A DNA stretch of 64,000 nucleotides, taken from contig CAWABY010000011.1 in NCBI GenBank assembly GCA_963780395.1, positions 1 to 64,000 on the forward strand. The letters run 5' to 3'. The DNA comes from VGBV01 sp963780395. Its GTDB lineage: Bacteria; Actinomycetota; Thermoleophilia; Solirubrobacterales; 70-9. The notes beneath the pieces are model-generated. The model ran no database searches and was not told the origin of the DNA. It saw only the letters and a list, made by a program, of their open reading frames with translations. Of the stretch, positions 24,620 to 32,277 are shown piece after piece (position 1 is the first letter of the stretch; every line of letters starts with the position of its first letter). Position numbers and translations under genes: made by a program.

Positions 24620-24656
24620 TGTCGGCGCGTGCGGGGCCGGGGTTTAGCCGTTTGTT

Positions 24657-25082
24657 CTAGACCGCCGAGGCCTCGGCGGGGTCGCCCTGCTCGCCCTCGT
24701 CCTCCCAGTCGGCCGGGGCGCCCAGACTGGCACCCTTGACCACCTTCAGTCCCAGCAGCGCGCATTTCAGGCGCGTCGCCGAGATCTCGATCCCCAGCAG
24801 GTCGAGCACGAAGTCCTTGGGCAGCGCCAGCAGCTCCTCGCGGCTCTTGCCCTCGAGCTCGTCGGTGAGCAGGGAGGTTGCCGCGGTCGAGATCGCGCAG
24901 CCCTGGCCCTCGAAGGCGATCTCGGCCACCTTGTCGTCGTCGTCGAGCCGGATGAAGACGTGCTGCTCGTCGCCGCAGAAGGGGTTCGAGTCCTCGAACT
25001 CGAGGTCGAACTCGCTCAGGCGCCCGAAGTTGTGCGGCCGCTTGTAGTGCTCGAGGATCTGGTCGCGGTAGAGCTCATCCAT
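24657..25082 (-). CDS. sufU: SufU Fe-S assembly protein / sulfur acceptor
   Basis: 141 residues, IscU-like fold. The three conserved cysteines are visible in NPFCGDEQ, GQGCAISTAATSLL and TRLKCALLG, and the Asp next to the first is present. In Gram-positive and actinobacterial SUF systems SufU binds zinc and accepts persulfide sulfur from SufS. Its start overlaps the end of sufS by 8 nt, confirming the operon. No sufT (DUF59) gene follows; transcription would run on only into the repeat region. Confidence 0.95.
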   Translation of the reverse strand: MDELYRDQILEHYKRPHNFGRLSEFDLEFEDSNPFCGDEQHVFIRLDDDDKVAEIAFEGQGCAISTAATSLLTDELEGKSREELLALPKDFVLDLLGIEISATRLKCALLGLKVVKGASLGAPADWEDEGEQGDPAEASAV

Positions 25083-26328
25083 CGAAGATGGCCCTCGCGT
25101 CGAGCAAGCCGGAGACCAGCCGGTCGATCTCCTCGTCGGTGTTGTAGACGGCGAGGCTGGCGCGGGTGGTGGCCGGGACGCCGAGGCGCTCCATCAGTGG
25201 CTGCGCGCAGTGGTGCCCGGCTCGGACCGCGACTCCGTGGCGGTCGAGGATCTCGGAGACGTCGTGGGGGTGGACGCCCTCGAGCTGGAAGGAGAGGATG
25301 CCGCCGCGATCCGGGCCGGCCGGGGGCCCGAACAGACGCAGGCCCGGCACCTCGCCGAGCCGTTCGATCGCATGCGCGGTCAGCTCAAGCTCGGCGGCGT
25401 GGACGGCGCCCAGCCCGATCCCGTCCAGCCAGCGCACGGCCTCGGCGAACCCGATCGCCTCGGCGATCGCCGGCGTCCCGCCCTCGAACTTGGCGGGCAG
25501 GTCGGCCCAGGTGATCTCGTCGCGGCCGACCTTGTGGATCATCGAGCCGCCGCCGATGAAGGGGGGCATCCGCTCCAGCAGCTCGCGCCGTCCGAACAGA
25601 ACCCCGAGCCCCGTCGGCCCGTACATCTTGTGCGCGGTCAGCGCGTAGAAGTCGGCGCTGAGCGAGGCCATGTCGAGCTCCAGCTTCGGCCCGGCCTGCG
25701 CGCCGTCCACGACCAGCAGGGCGCCTGCCTCGTGGGCCATGCGGGCGAGATCGGCGATCGGGTTGACGGTGCCCAGCACATTGGAGACGTGGGCGACGCA
25801 GACCAGCTTCGGCCCGCGCTCGAGCAGCTTCGCGAAGGCGTCCATGTCAAGCCGGCCCTCGTCGGTGACGGGCGCCCAATCCAGCTCGGCGCCTGACTCG
25901 CGCCCGACCAGGTACCAGGGAACGATGTTCGAGTGGTGCTCCATCTCGGTCAGCAGCACCCGGTCGCCCTCGACGAGGTTGTGGCGCGCCCAGGAGTAGG
26001 CGACCAGGTTGAGCGCCTCGGTCGCGTTGCGGACGAAGACGATCTCGCGGTGATCGGCGCCGATGTGCGCGGCGACGACGCGCCGCGCCTCCTCGTACAG
26101 CGCCGTCGCCTCCTCGGAGAGGGTGTGCACGCCGCGGTGGACGTTGGCGTTGTGCTCGCGCCAGAAGCGGTCGAGCGCCTCGATCACGGCCAGCGGCTTC
26201 TGCGAGGTGGCGCCGTTGTCCAGGTAGGCCAGCGGCGCCCCGTGGACCTCGCGACTCAGGATCGGGAACTCGCCGCGGATCTCGTCGAGCGAGCGGGGGA
26301 GGGCCGGAGCTTTGGTCACGGCCTCCAT
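25075..26328 (-). CDS. sufS: Cysteine desulfurase SufS
   Basis: 417 residues, PLP-dependent enzyme that takes sulfur from cysteine and passes it to SufU. The PLP Lys lies in LTAHKMYGPTGLGVLFG and the persulfide-forming Cys in RAGHHCAQPLMERLG. N-terminal signature YLDNGATSQKP and the HHSNIVPW motif are present. Gene follows sufC after 2 nt and overlaps sufU by 8 nt. The cysteine it consumes is probably made in part by the CysO/CysM route encoded in the same window. Confidence 0.97.
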   Translation of the reverse strand: MEAVTKAPALPRSLDEIRGEFPILSREVHGAPLAYLDNGATSQKPLAVIEALDRFWREHNANVHRGVHTLSEEATALYEEARRVVAAHIGADHREIVFVRNATEALNLVAYSWARHNLVEGDRVLLTEMEHHSNIVPWYLVGRESGAELDWAPVTDEGRLDMDAFAKLLERGPKLVCVAHVSNVLGTVNPIADLARMAHEAGALLVVDGAQAGPKLELDMASLSADFYALTAHKMYGPTGLGVLFGRRELLERMPPFIGGGSMIHKVGRDEITWADLPAKFEGGTPAIAEAIGFAEAVRWLDGIGLGAVHAAELELTAHAIERLGEVPGLRLFGPPAGPDRGGILSFQLEGVHPHDVSEILDRHGVAVRAGHHCAQPLMERLGVPATTRASLAVYNTDEEIDRLVSGLLDARAIFDG

Positions 26329-26330
26329 GG

Positions 26331-27098
26331 TCAGGCCGCCGCGGCCTCGACCTCGTCCTTGATCCAGCCGTAGCCCTTCTGCTCGAGCTGCTCGACCAGC
26401 TCGGGCCCGCCCTCCTTGACGATGCGGCCGTCGTAGAGCACGTGCACGGCGTCGGGCTTGATCAAGTGCAGGATGCGCTGGTAGTGGGTGATGATCAGCA
26501 CGCCCATGTCGGGGCCGGCGAACTTGTTGACCCCGTTGGCGACGACCTGCAGCGCGTCGATGTCCAGGCCCGAATCGGTCTCGTCGAGCACGGCGATCTC
26601 GGGACGCAGCAGCGCCAGCTGCAGCACCTCCATCCGCTTCTTCTCGCCGCCCGAGAAGCCGTCGTTGAGGTAGCGCGAGGAGAACTCCTTGGGGATGTTG
26701 GTCAGCTCCATCGCCTCCTCGGTCATCACGCGGAAGTCCTTGAGCTTGACGGACTCCTCGCCGCGGGCCTCGCGGTGGGCGTTGATCGCCATCCGCAGGT
26801 ACTTGGCGACGGTGACGCCGGGGATCGCGACCGGGTACTGGAAGGCCATGAACAGGCCCATGCGCGAGCGCTCGTCGGGGTCGGCCTCGGTGATGTCGGT
26901 GCCCTTGAAGACGATCGTGCCCTCGGTGACCTCGAAGGCCGGGTGGCCCATGATCGCGTTGGCGAGCGTCGACTTGCCAGAGCCGTTGGGCCCCATCAGG
27001 GCGTGGATCTTGTCCTTCTCCACCTCCAGGTCGAGGCCCTTGAGGATCGGCTTGTCCTCGACGTTGACGTGCAGGTTGCGTATCTCCAGCTCAGCCAA
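26331..27098 (-). CDS. sufC: SUF ATPase SufC
   Basis: 255 residues, ABC-type ATPase of the SufBCD scaffold complex. Walker A GPNGSGKSTLANAIMG, signature FSGGEKKRMEVLQ, Walker B AVLDETDSGLDIDAL and the H-loop His in VLIITHYQRIL are all present, including the SufC-specific DETDSGLD. Start is 42 nt after the rrf2 stop, so rrf2-sufC-sufS-sufU form one operon. Its partners SufB and SufD are encoded 5 to 8 kb downstream in a separate unit. Confidence 0.97.
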   Translation of the reverse strand: MAELEIRNLHVNVEDKPILKGLDLEVEKDKIHALMGPNGSGKSTLANAIMGHPAFEVTEGTIVFKGTDITEADPDERSRMGLFMAFQYPVAIPGVTVAKYLRMAINAHREARGEESVKLKDFRVMTEEAMELTNIPKEFSSRYLNDGFSGGEKKRMEVLQLALLRPEIAVLDETDSGLDIDALQVVANGVNKFAGPDMGVLIITHYQRILHLIKPDAVHVLYDGRIVKEGGPELVEQLEQKGYGWIKDEVEAAAA

Positions 27099-27139
27099 AA
27101 CGGGTCACTCCTAGGTTCGATCGTGTCTTGCGTGGGCGC

Positions 27140-27604
27140 TCAAGCGCCGGCCGGGACGGCGGGCTTGCGGTCCTGCTCGGCGAACTCGACGAGGTCTGCG
27201 AGCGTCGTGCCCGACAGCGCCTTGGCCACCCCGCCGTGCACCTTGGTCCAGAGCAGCTTCGTGGCGCAGGCGTGGTCGCCGTCGGTCTCGTGTGAGCACG
27301 AGACCTTGCCCTCGGGCTCGGCGTGAAAGCACTCCATCGGGGCGATCGGCCCCTCCAGGGCCTGGACCACCTCGAGCATGTCGATCTCGGTCGCGGGCCG
27401 ACCCAGCCGGTAGCCGCCGCGTGCCCCGCGCTGGCTCTCGACCAGGCCGGCCTTTCGCAGCTTCGCCACCAGGTGCTCGAGGTAGGAGAGCGGCAGCCGC
27501 TCCTCCTCGGCGATCGCGCTCAGCGATACGGGCTCGTCGCCGGACTGGCGACCGAGCTCCACCATCAGGCGCACGCCGTATTCCGCTCGGGTCGAAAACA
27601 ACAT
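27140..27604 (-). CDS. Rrf2-family Fe-S regulator (SufR/IscR-like)
   Basis: 154 residues from the ATG at 27604. Winged helix: MLFSTRAEYGVRLMVELG, then LSAIAEEERLPLSYLEHLVAKL as recognition region (quoted in part: LPLSYLEHLVAKL). The regulatory loop has Cys92, Cys103 and Cys112 (ECFH, SCSH, DHAC), the three-Cys pattern that binds a cluster in IscR-like proteins. It heads the sufCSU operon and its own start is preceded by a candidate operator that also occurs before the Rieske-sufBD operon, so it probably senses cluster status and represses both. A longer in-frame start exists but would run through the MarR gene. Confidence 0.92.
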   Translation of the reverse strand: MLFSTRAEYGVRLMVELGRQSGDEPVSLSAIAEEERLPLSYLEHLVAKLRKAGLVESQRGARGGYRLGRPATEIDMLEVVQALEGPIAPMECFHAEPEGKVSCSHETDGDHACATKLLWTKVHGGVAKALSGTTLADLVEFAEQDRKPAVPAGA

Positions 27605-27613
27605 GACCTCAAA

Positions 27614-27633
27614 TCCTAGCCAAGTGGTCGGAT
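27614..27633 (-). promoter_or_regulatory. Candidate Rrf2/SufR operator upstream of rrf2-sufC-sufS-sufU
   Basis: On the minus strand it reads ATCCGACCACTTGGCTAGGA, ending 9 nt before the rrf2 ATG. It matches the site before the Rieske-sufB-sufD operon at 14 of 20 positions, with identical ends ATCCGAC and TAGGA. Shared sequence and equal placement next to the start codon suggest one regulator acts on both operons. Confidence 0.6.
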
Positions 27634-27663
27634 AAGCGGGCGCCCGACGATCGGGCCGGTCGT

Positions 27664-28110
27664 CTACTCGACGATGCTGCGGAGCACGTTGCGGAACTCC
27701 GCGTAGGTCCGCCCGCCCGCCGCCTCGGCATGGCGGCGCTCGATCTCGGCGACGATCCCGTCGGCGAGGCGCATCGCCTCGAGTCCCCGCTCGGTGGGGA
27801 CGACCAGCTTCGCGCGACGATCGGCCGGGTCGGCGCGCCGCTCGACGTAGCCGAGGTCCTCGAGCTCGTCCACCAGCCGGCCGACGATCTGCTTGTGCCG
27901 GCCCGAGAGCCGGGCCAGCTCGGTGGGGCGGATGCCGTCCTCGTCGAGGTAGGCGAGCACAGCCCCGTGACGGGACTGCAGGTCGGGATGCCCCTGCTCG
28001 CCGAGACGCCGGAACAGCTCGGCTTGGGTCGAGTCCGAAAGCCGCGCCGCGAGCACCCCGAGGTCGGGGTTCCACTGCTGCCGTTCGCTGCGCCGTTTGG
28101 TTGTAGTCAT
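27664..28110 (-). CDS. MarR-family transcriptional regulator
   Basis: 148 residues. The winged-helix core is typical: GIRPTELARLSGRHKQIVGRL as recognition helix region, then the wing DLGYVERRADPADRRAKLVV with the conserved DxRD-like turn (DPADRR). The ligand is unknown. It is divergent from htpX; the 111-nt gap contains GTGAC repeats that are likely operators for this protein, so it probably controls itself and htpX. Independent of the suf operon, which starts 60 nt beyond its stop. Confidence 0.9.
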   Translation of the reverse strand: MTTTKRRSERQQWNPDLGVLAARLSDSTQAELFRRLGEQGHPDLQSRHGAVLAYLDEDGIRPTELARLSGRHKQIVGRLVDELEDLGYVERRADPADRRAKLVVPTERGLEAMRLADGIVAEIERRHAEAAGGRTYAEFRNVLRSIVE

Positions 28111-28115
28111 AAGAA

Positions 28116-28153
28116 GTGACGGTAACAGACTGTGACGGTCACGTAGAGTGACC
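28116..28153. promoter_or_regulatory. Candidate MarR operator cluster between marR and htpX
   Basis: GTGACGGT occurs twice, at 28116-28123 and 28132-28139, 16 nt apart. The second is part of a perfect 11-bp palindrome GTGACGGTCAC (28132-28142) and of a wider inverted repeat GGTCA-N7-TGACC (28137-28153). The block sits 6 nt from the MarR start and about 70 nt from htpX, in the right place to control both divergent genes. Confidence 0.55.
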
Positions 28154-28221
28154 AGGGCTTAGAGCCGGTTGAGGGCGCTGGCTATTATCGCTTCACCCCT
28201 AAGCAAGGAGAAGCATCAGCG

Positions 28222-29079
28222 ATGAGCACCACCAAGCGTTCCAACTTCGCCGCCGGCCTCCGCACAACCATCCTGCTGGCGACGCTGACCGGCATCTTCG
28301 TCGTCATCGGCTTCGCGATCGGCGGGCCTCAGACGGCACTTCTCTTCCTCGGCCTCGGCGCCATCTTCAACCTCGGCGCCTACTGGTTCAGCGACAAGAT
28401 CGCGCTGAAAATGAGCGGCGCCAAGCCGATTTCCGAGCAGGAGGCGCCCCGGCTGTACCAGATGGTCCGCGAGCTGACCACGCGCGCCGGCCTCCCGATG
28501 CCGTCGCTGCACCTGATTCCCCAGGAGCAGCCGAACGCCTTCGCGACCGGCCGCAGCCCGGACCGCTCGGCGGTGGCGGTGACCGAGGGGATCCTGAAGC
28601 TGCTCTCCGAGGACGAGCTGCGGGGCGTGATCGCCCACGAACTCGCTCACATCCGCAACCGCGACGTGCTGATCCAGTCGGTCGCGGCGACGATCGCCGG
28701 CGCCATCACCTACCTCGGCTACACGCTGTTGTGGTTCGGCGGCGACGACGAGTCGCCCCTGGGCCTGATCGGCAGCCTGGCGATGGTGCTCCTGGCCCCG
28801 ATCGCGGCGACGATCATCCAGCTCGCGATCTCGCGCCAGCGCGAGTACTCGGCCGACGCCACGGGCGCCGACATCTGCGGCAACCCCGAGTCGCTGGCGA
28901 GCGCGCTGCTGCGCCTCGAGGCGGGCGCCAAGGCGATGCCGATGCACGTGAACCAGGCGGCCGAGCCGCTCTACATCGTGAAGCCGATCCACGGCGGGTT
29001 CGCCGGCCTCTTCTCGACGCATCCGCCGATCGAGGAGCGGGTCGCGCGCCTGCGGCAGATGCGGCCGTCCATCGCCTAG
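28222..29079 (+). CDS. htpX: HtpX-like membrane metalloprotease (peptidase M48)
   Basis: 285 residues. Two N-terminal helices, then the zinc motif HELAH (His139, Glu140, His143) and the third ligand Glu208 in REYSADATGAD; two more helices lie between. HtpX degrades misfolded membrane proteins at the cytoplasmic face. All catalytic residues are present and the length is standard. AAGGAG precedes the ATG by about 10 nt. Divergent from a MarR regulator that probably controls it. A long hairpin follows the stop. Confidence 0.95.
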   Translation: MSTTKRSNFAAGLRTTILLATLTGIFVVIGFAIGGPQTALLFLGLGAIFNLGAYWFSDKIALKMSGAKPISEQEAPRLYQMVRELTTRAGLPMPSLHLIPQEQPNAFATGRSPDRSAVAVTEGILKLLSEDELRGVIAHELAHIRNRDVLIQSVAATIAGAITYLGYTLLWFGGDDESPLGLIGSLAMVLLAPIAATIIQLAISRQREYSADATGADICGNPESLASALLRLEAGAKAMPMHVNQAAEPLYIVKPIHGGFAGLFSTHPPIEERVARLRQMRPSIA

Positions 29080-29093
29080 CTTCGGCGGGCGAC

Positions 29094-29152
29094 GGGGACC
29101 GTCCCGGAACGCGAACCAACTGCGAAAAGCCAAGCGTTCCGGGCCGGTCCCC
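29094..29152 (+). terminator. Long near-perfect hairpin after htpX
   Basis: Left arm 29094-29112 (GGGGACCG, one mismatch, CCCGGAACGC) pairs with right arm 29134-29152 (GCGTTCCGGG, mismatch, CGGTCCCC): 18 of 19 base pairs, loop of 21 nt with an A-rich stretch. A second hairpin, CGCCACCC-GCT-GGGTGGCG at 29153-29171, follows at once. No T-run follows either one, so this may be a factor-independent block, an mRNA-stabilising structure, or a repeat element rather than a classic terminator. Confidence 0.6.
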
Positions 29153-29210
29153 CGCCACCCGCTGGGTGGCGAAGGGCCGACCCATTCGCCGCCCTCGCGC
29201 ACGAAGCTGG

Positions 29211-29228
29211 CTATACTTTCTGAAGTAT
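29211..29228 (+). promoter_or_regulatory. Promoter/operator motif of the rhodanese-moeB-cysO operon
   Basis: CTATACTTTCTGAAG begins at 29211; within it ATACTT-TCTG-AAGTAT (29213-29228) is a perfect inverted repeat. TATACT could be the -10 box. The same 15-mer, with one change, occurs before cysM at 60016-60030, so the site probably binds a regulator of sulfur genes. Confidence 0.6.
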
Positions 29229-29257
29229 TGAAACCCGATCAGGATTAGGGTCTTAGA

Positions 29258-29722
29258 ATGAAGCCGATGGTCGAGATGCCCCACAAGGACGTGCCCCCGC
29301 CTCTGGAGCTGGTCAAGGGCCGGATCGAGGAGCTGGTGCCGCCCGACGCCAAGCGCGAGATCGACGCCGGGAGCGCGGTCGTGATCGACGTGCGCGAGCC
29401 CGATCGGTTCGAGAAGGGCCACCTCGAGGGCGCGGTCAACCTCTCCTCGGGCGAGAGCGCCCGGGGTTCCCACGGCGACGATTACGCCGAGTCGGTCGCC
29501 GAGGCGGCCGGTGGCAGGGACAAGCGCGTGATCCTGGTCTGCGGCGAGGGCAACCGCTCCGCGCGCACCGCCGACGCCCTGCGCAACGAACACGGCTTCG
29601 AAAGGGTCGCCTCGGTGATCGGAGGCGTCAAGCTCTGGGACGATCTGGGCTACCCCGTCGAGGGCGAGATCGTCGTCGGCGCCGACGACGTCGAGCTCGA
29701 GGGTTCGATGGAAGGAGACTGA
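29258..29722 (+). CDS. Rhodanese-domain sulfurtransferase
   Basis: 154 residues, one rhodanese domain: VVIDVREPDRFEKGHLEGAVN, then the active-site loop VCGEGNRSARTA with catalytic Cys95, then VIGGVKLWDDLGYPVE. The C-terminal 20 residues are acidic. No signal peptide, so cytoplasmic. It is the first gene behind the CTTTCTGAAG motif, and its stop overlaps the next gene start (ATGG following TGATGG), so it is coupled to the rhodanese-MoeB gene. Likely a persulfide donor in CysO thiocarboxylate formation (inference). Confidence 0.9.
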   Translation: MKPMVEMPHKDVPPPLELVKGRIEELVPPDAKREIDAGSAVVIDVREPDRFEKGHLEGAVNLSSGESARGSHGDDYAESVAEAAGGRDKRVILVCGEGNRSARTADALRNEHGFERVASVIGGVKLWDDLGYPVEGEIVVGADDVELEGSMEGD

Positions 29723-30926
29723 TGGAAGCCGGAACGCTGAAGCTGGAGGACATCGAGAAGAAGATCGAGCAGCTCTCGCCCGAGGAGGCGCAGAAGGAGC
29801 TCGAGGCCGGCGACGCTACGTCCTGCTCGACACGCGCGAGCCCCACGAGTACGCCGAGGCCCACCTCGAAGGGCGCCGTCCTGGTTCCCCCGTCAGAGGT
29901 AGCCGAGCTGGCGCGCGCCGAGGAGGCGCCCGACACCTCGCGCAGCGCGTGATCCTCTACTGCCGCTCGGGCAACCGCTCGGCCCGCGCCGCGCACCAGC
30001 TCCAGGAGGAGTTCGGCTACGAGAACGTCGCCAACGTCGACGGCGGCATCCTCGCGTGGCAGGAGGCGGGGCTGCCCGGTCGACGAGGCCGAGGGCATGA
30101 CCAGCGAGCAGCGCGAGCGCTACTCGCGCCACACGCTGCTGCCCGAGGTCGGCGTCGAGGGCCAGATCAAGCTTCTGAACGCGAAGGTGCTGCTGCTCGG
30201 CGCCGGCGGGCTGGGCTCGCCGACCGCGCTCTACCTCGCCGCCGCCGGGATCGGCACGCTCGGGCATCGTCGACGACGACGTCGTCGACGAGTCGAACCT
30301 GCAGCGCCAGGTGATCCACACCACCGAGCGCGTCGGCCAGCCGAAGACCGAGTCGGCGAAGCAGAGCGATCGAGGCGCTCAATCCCGACGTCGAGGTGGT
30401 CGAGTACCACATCCGCCTCGACGCCGAGAACATCCTCGACGTGATCAAGGACTACGACATCATCGTCGACGGCGCCGACAACTTCCCGACCCGCTACCTG
30501 CTGAACGACGCCTCGGTGCGGCTGCGCAAGCCGGTCGTCTCGGCCTCGATCCTCGGCTTCGACGGCCAGATCTCGACCTTCCTGCCCTTCGAGGGCCCCT
30601 GCTACCGCTGCCTCTACCCGACCCCGCCGCCCGGCCGAGCTCGCCCCGAGCTGCGGCGCCGCCGGCGTGCTCGGCGTGATGGCCGGCGTGATGGGCCTGC
30701 TGCAGGCCAACGAGGTGATCAAGCTGGTGGCCGGGATCGGCGAGCCGCTGATCGGCCGCCTGCTGCTCTACGACTCGCTCGGCACCCGCTTCACCGAGCT
30801 CAAGGTCCGCCGCGACCCCGACTGCCCGATCTGCGGTCCGGACGCGCCCGAGATCCCCGAGTCGGAGATGGGCAAGTTCCCCGACTACGAGCTCTTCTGC
30901 GCCGGGCTGAGCCGGCCAGCCGCTAG
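29722..30926 (+). CDS. Rhodanese-MoeB/ThiF fusion: E1-like adenylyltransferase for a sulfur carrier; about seven frameshifts
   Basis: Read through indels near 29815, 29870, 29940, 30078, 30262, 30364 and 30632, one continuous protein appears. First a second rhodanese domain (VILYCRSGNRSARAA), then without any stop a full MoeB/ThiF domain: ERYSRHTLLPEVG, nucleotide loop LLGAGGLGSPTALYLAAAG, and zinc pairs CYRC and CPIC. MoeZ of mycobacteria has the same two domains in the opposite order. MoeB-type enzymes adenylate the C-terminal Gly of ThiS/MoaD/CysO and the rhodanese supplies sulfur. The end is uncertain, about TAG 30924-30926; cysO follows 11 nt later. Whether rhodanese and MoeB are truly fused depends on one indel at about 30078. 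Confidence 0.8.
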
Positions 30927-30937
30927 GTTTCCCGCCG

Positions 30938-31232
30938 ATGCCGACGATCAAGGTCCCACCGGTGCTGCGCGCCCAGACCGGCGGCGAGGCCGAGGTCGCG
31001 GTCGACGGCGCCACCGTCGGCGAGGCCCTGCGCGCGCTGGTCGAGGCGCATCCCGGCACCGAGGAGCAGCTGTTCTCGCCCGAGGGCGAGCTCAACCGCT
31101 ACGTCAACGTCTACCTCAACGACGAGGACGTGCGCGTGCTCGACGGCCTCGAGACCGCCGGCCTCCGACTCCGACACGGTCGTGATCCTGCCGGCGATGG
31201 CCGGGGGGGCCGCGCCCGCTGCTCCGCGCTAG
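30938..31232 (+). CDS. cysO: CysO-type sulfur carrier protein (ubiquitin fold) with tail after the di-glycine
   Basis: MPTIKVPPVLRAQTGGEAEV, YVNVYLNDEDVRVLDGL and ILPAMAGG match the mycobacterial CysO pattern closely. One indel near 31160 must be corrected to reach the end. After the GG, where CysO normally stops, this frame continues with AAPAAPR before TAG at 31230-31232. In the pathway the Gly-Gly end is adenylated by MoeZ/MoeB, turned to a thiocarboxylate, and used by CysM; Mec then releases cysteine. A seven-residue tail would need trimming first. A run of seven G lies right there, so the tail should be verified. Stop shared through CTAG with the convergent hydrolase gene. Confidence 0.85.
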
Positions 31233-32275
31233 TCGGCGCTGCCGCCGGTGAGGCGGAGGAAGGCCGACCAGGCGGGCTTCGCCGAGCCGCCGGCTGTGAT
31301 CAGGCCCGTGTTGTCGAGCCAGAGGTTGCTGCCGGGCTGGTCCTTGTAGGTGTACCAGTAGACGCCGGCGACCCCGAGCCGCTTCTTCTTCGCCGCCTTG
31401 CCGTAAGTCTGGGTCAGGTACCTGGCCTGGGTGCCCGGCTTGACCGTCAGCGGCGTCCGCTGCCCGGCGGTCGCCCAGCCCACCTCGGTCAGGAGGATCG
31501 GCTTGCCGCCGTCCTTGAACCGCCGCATCAGCCGGCGCGTCTCCTCGACCGCCGCCAGGGCCTTCGACGGTGTGACCGAGTAGGGATGGACGGCGACCGC
31601 GTCGAACAGCGAACGGGTCTTGAGCCTGTAGAGGTCGGTCAAATACTTGCTCAGCGTCACCCCGTTCTTGATCCGGGGCGTCATGAACAGCCCGGCGAGG
31701 ACCAGGGTCGCGTCGGGATCGGTGCCCTTGATCGCCCTGTTCGCCGAGACCAGGAAGGGCTTGTATTGCTTCGCCTTCGGCTTCTTCAGCCAGAAGGTGG
31801 GGGAGTTGACCTCGTTGAACAGCTGCCACTGCCTGACCGGGAGCTTGGGGACCAGCGGGTTCAGCAGCCAGAAGGTTCCGTTCGGCCCGTAGCGCTCGAC
31901 CGCGGCCCGCATGAAGTCCTCGAACTCGTCTCTGCGGGAGGGAGGGGGCGGGATGTTCGGCCGAGGCGAAACCCAGCCCGGCATCCCGTAAATGGTGGGG
32001 AGCACCTCGATCCCGTTTTCGGCCGCGCCGCCCACGAACGCGTCGTAGCGGCTCCAGTCGTAAGCATCGTCCGGACTGTCCGTCTGCACCGACGCCCAGG
32101 CGAAGCCGACCCGGATCGATCCCACGTTCGCCTTGCCCATGCGATCGAAGTCCGCCGCGGTCGGGTCGTATTTGCCGCTGACCACCCCGTAGAACCCCTT
32201 CGAGGCCCCCGACGCACCCGGGACGGCGACGAGGCCGGCGGCCAGCACGGCCGTGATCAGCAGCGCGCGCTTCAA
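31229..32275 (-). CDS. Secreted clan GH-A glycoside hydrolase
   Basis: 348 residues with a Sec signal peptide (ALLITAVLAAGLVAVPGASGA). The TIM-barrel carries the clan A catalytic pair: acid/base Glu in WQLFNEVNSPTF and nucleophile Glu in PILLTEVGWATAG. A family number cannot be given from sight; GH5, GH39 and related families share this plan. It lies at the edge of the polysaccharide cluster on the opposite strand and could trim that polymer. Next on the strand upstream is a membrane-anchored protein 2 nt away, so the two form an operon. Confidence 0.8.
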   Translation of the reverse strand: MKRALLITAVLAAGLVAVPGASGASKGFYGVVSGKYDPTAADFDRMGKANVGSIRVGFAWASVQTDSPDDAYDWSRYDAFVGGAAENGIEVLPTIYGMPGWVSPRPNIPPPPSRRDEFEDFMRAAVERYGPNGTFWLLNPLVPKLPVRQWQLFNEVNSPTFWLKKPKAKQYKPFLVSANRAIKGTDPDATLVLAGLFMTPRIKNGVTLSKYLTDLYRLKTRSLFDAVAVHPYSVTPSKALAAVEETRRLMRRFKDGGKPILLTEVGWATAGQRTPLTVKPGTQARYLTQTYGKAAKKKRLGVAGVYWYTYKDQPGSNLWLDNTGLITAGGSAKPAWSAFLRLTGGSAD

Positions 32276-32277
32276 CG

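Noticed and set aside
24581..24645. CRISPR-like repeat
   Set aside because: Period of 20 bp leaves no spacer, only two exact copies, and no cas genes.
29722..31232. Programmed frameshifting in moeB/cysO
   Set aside because: There are about eight breaks in 1.4 kb without a common slippery site or downstream structure.
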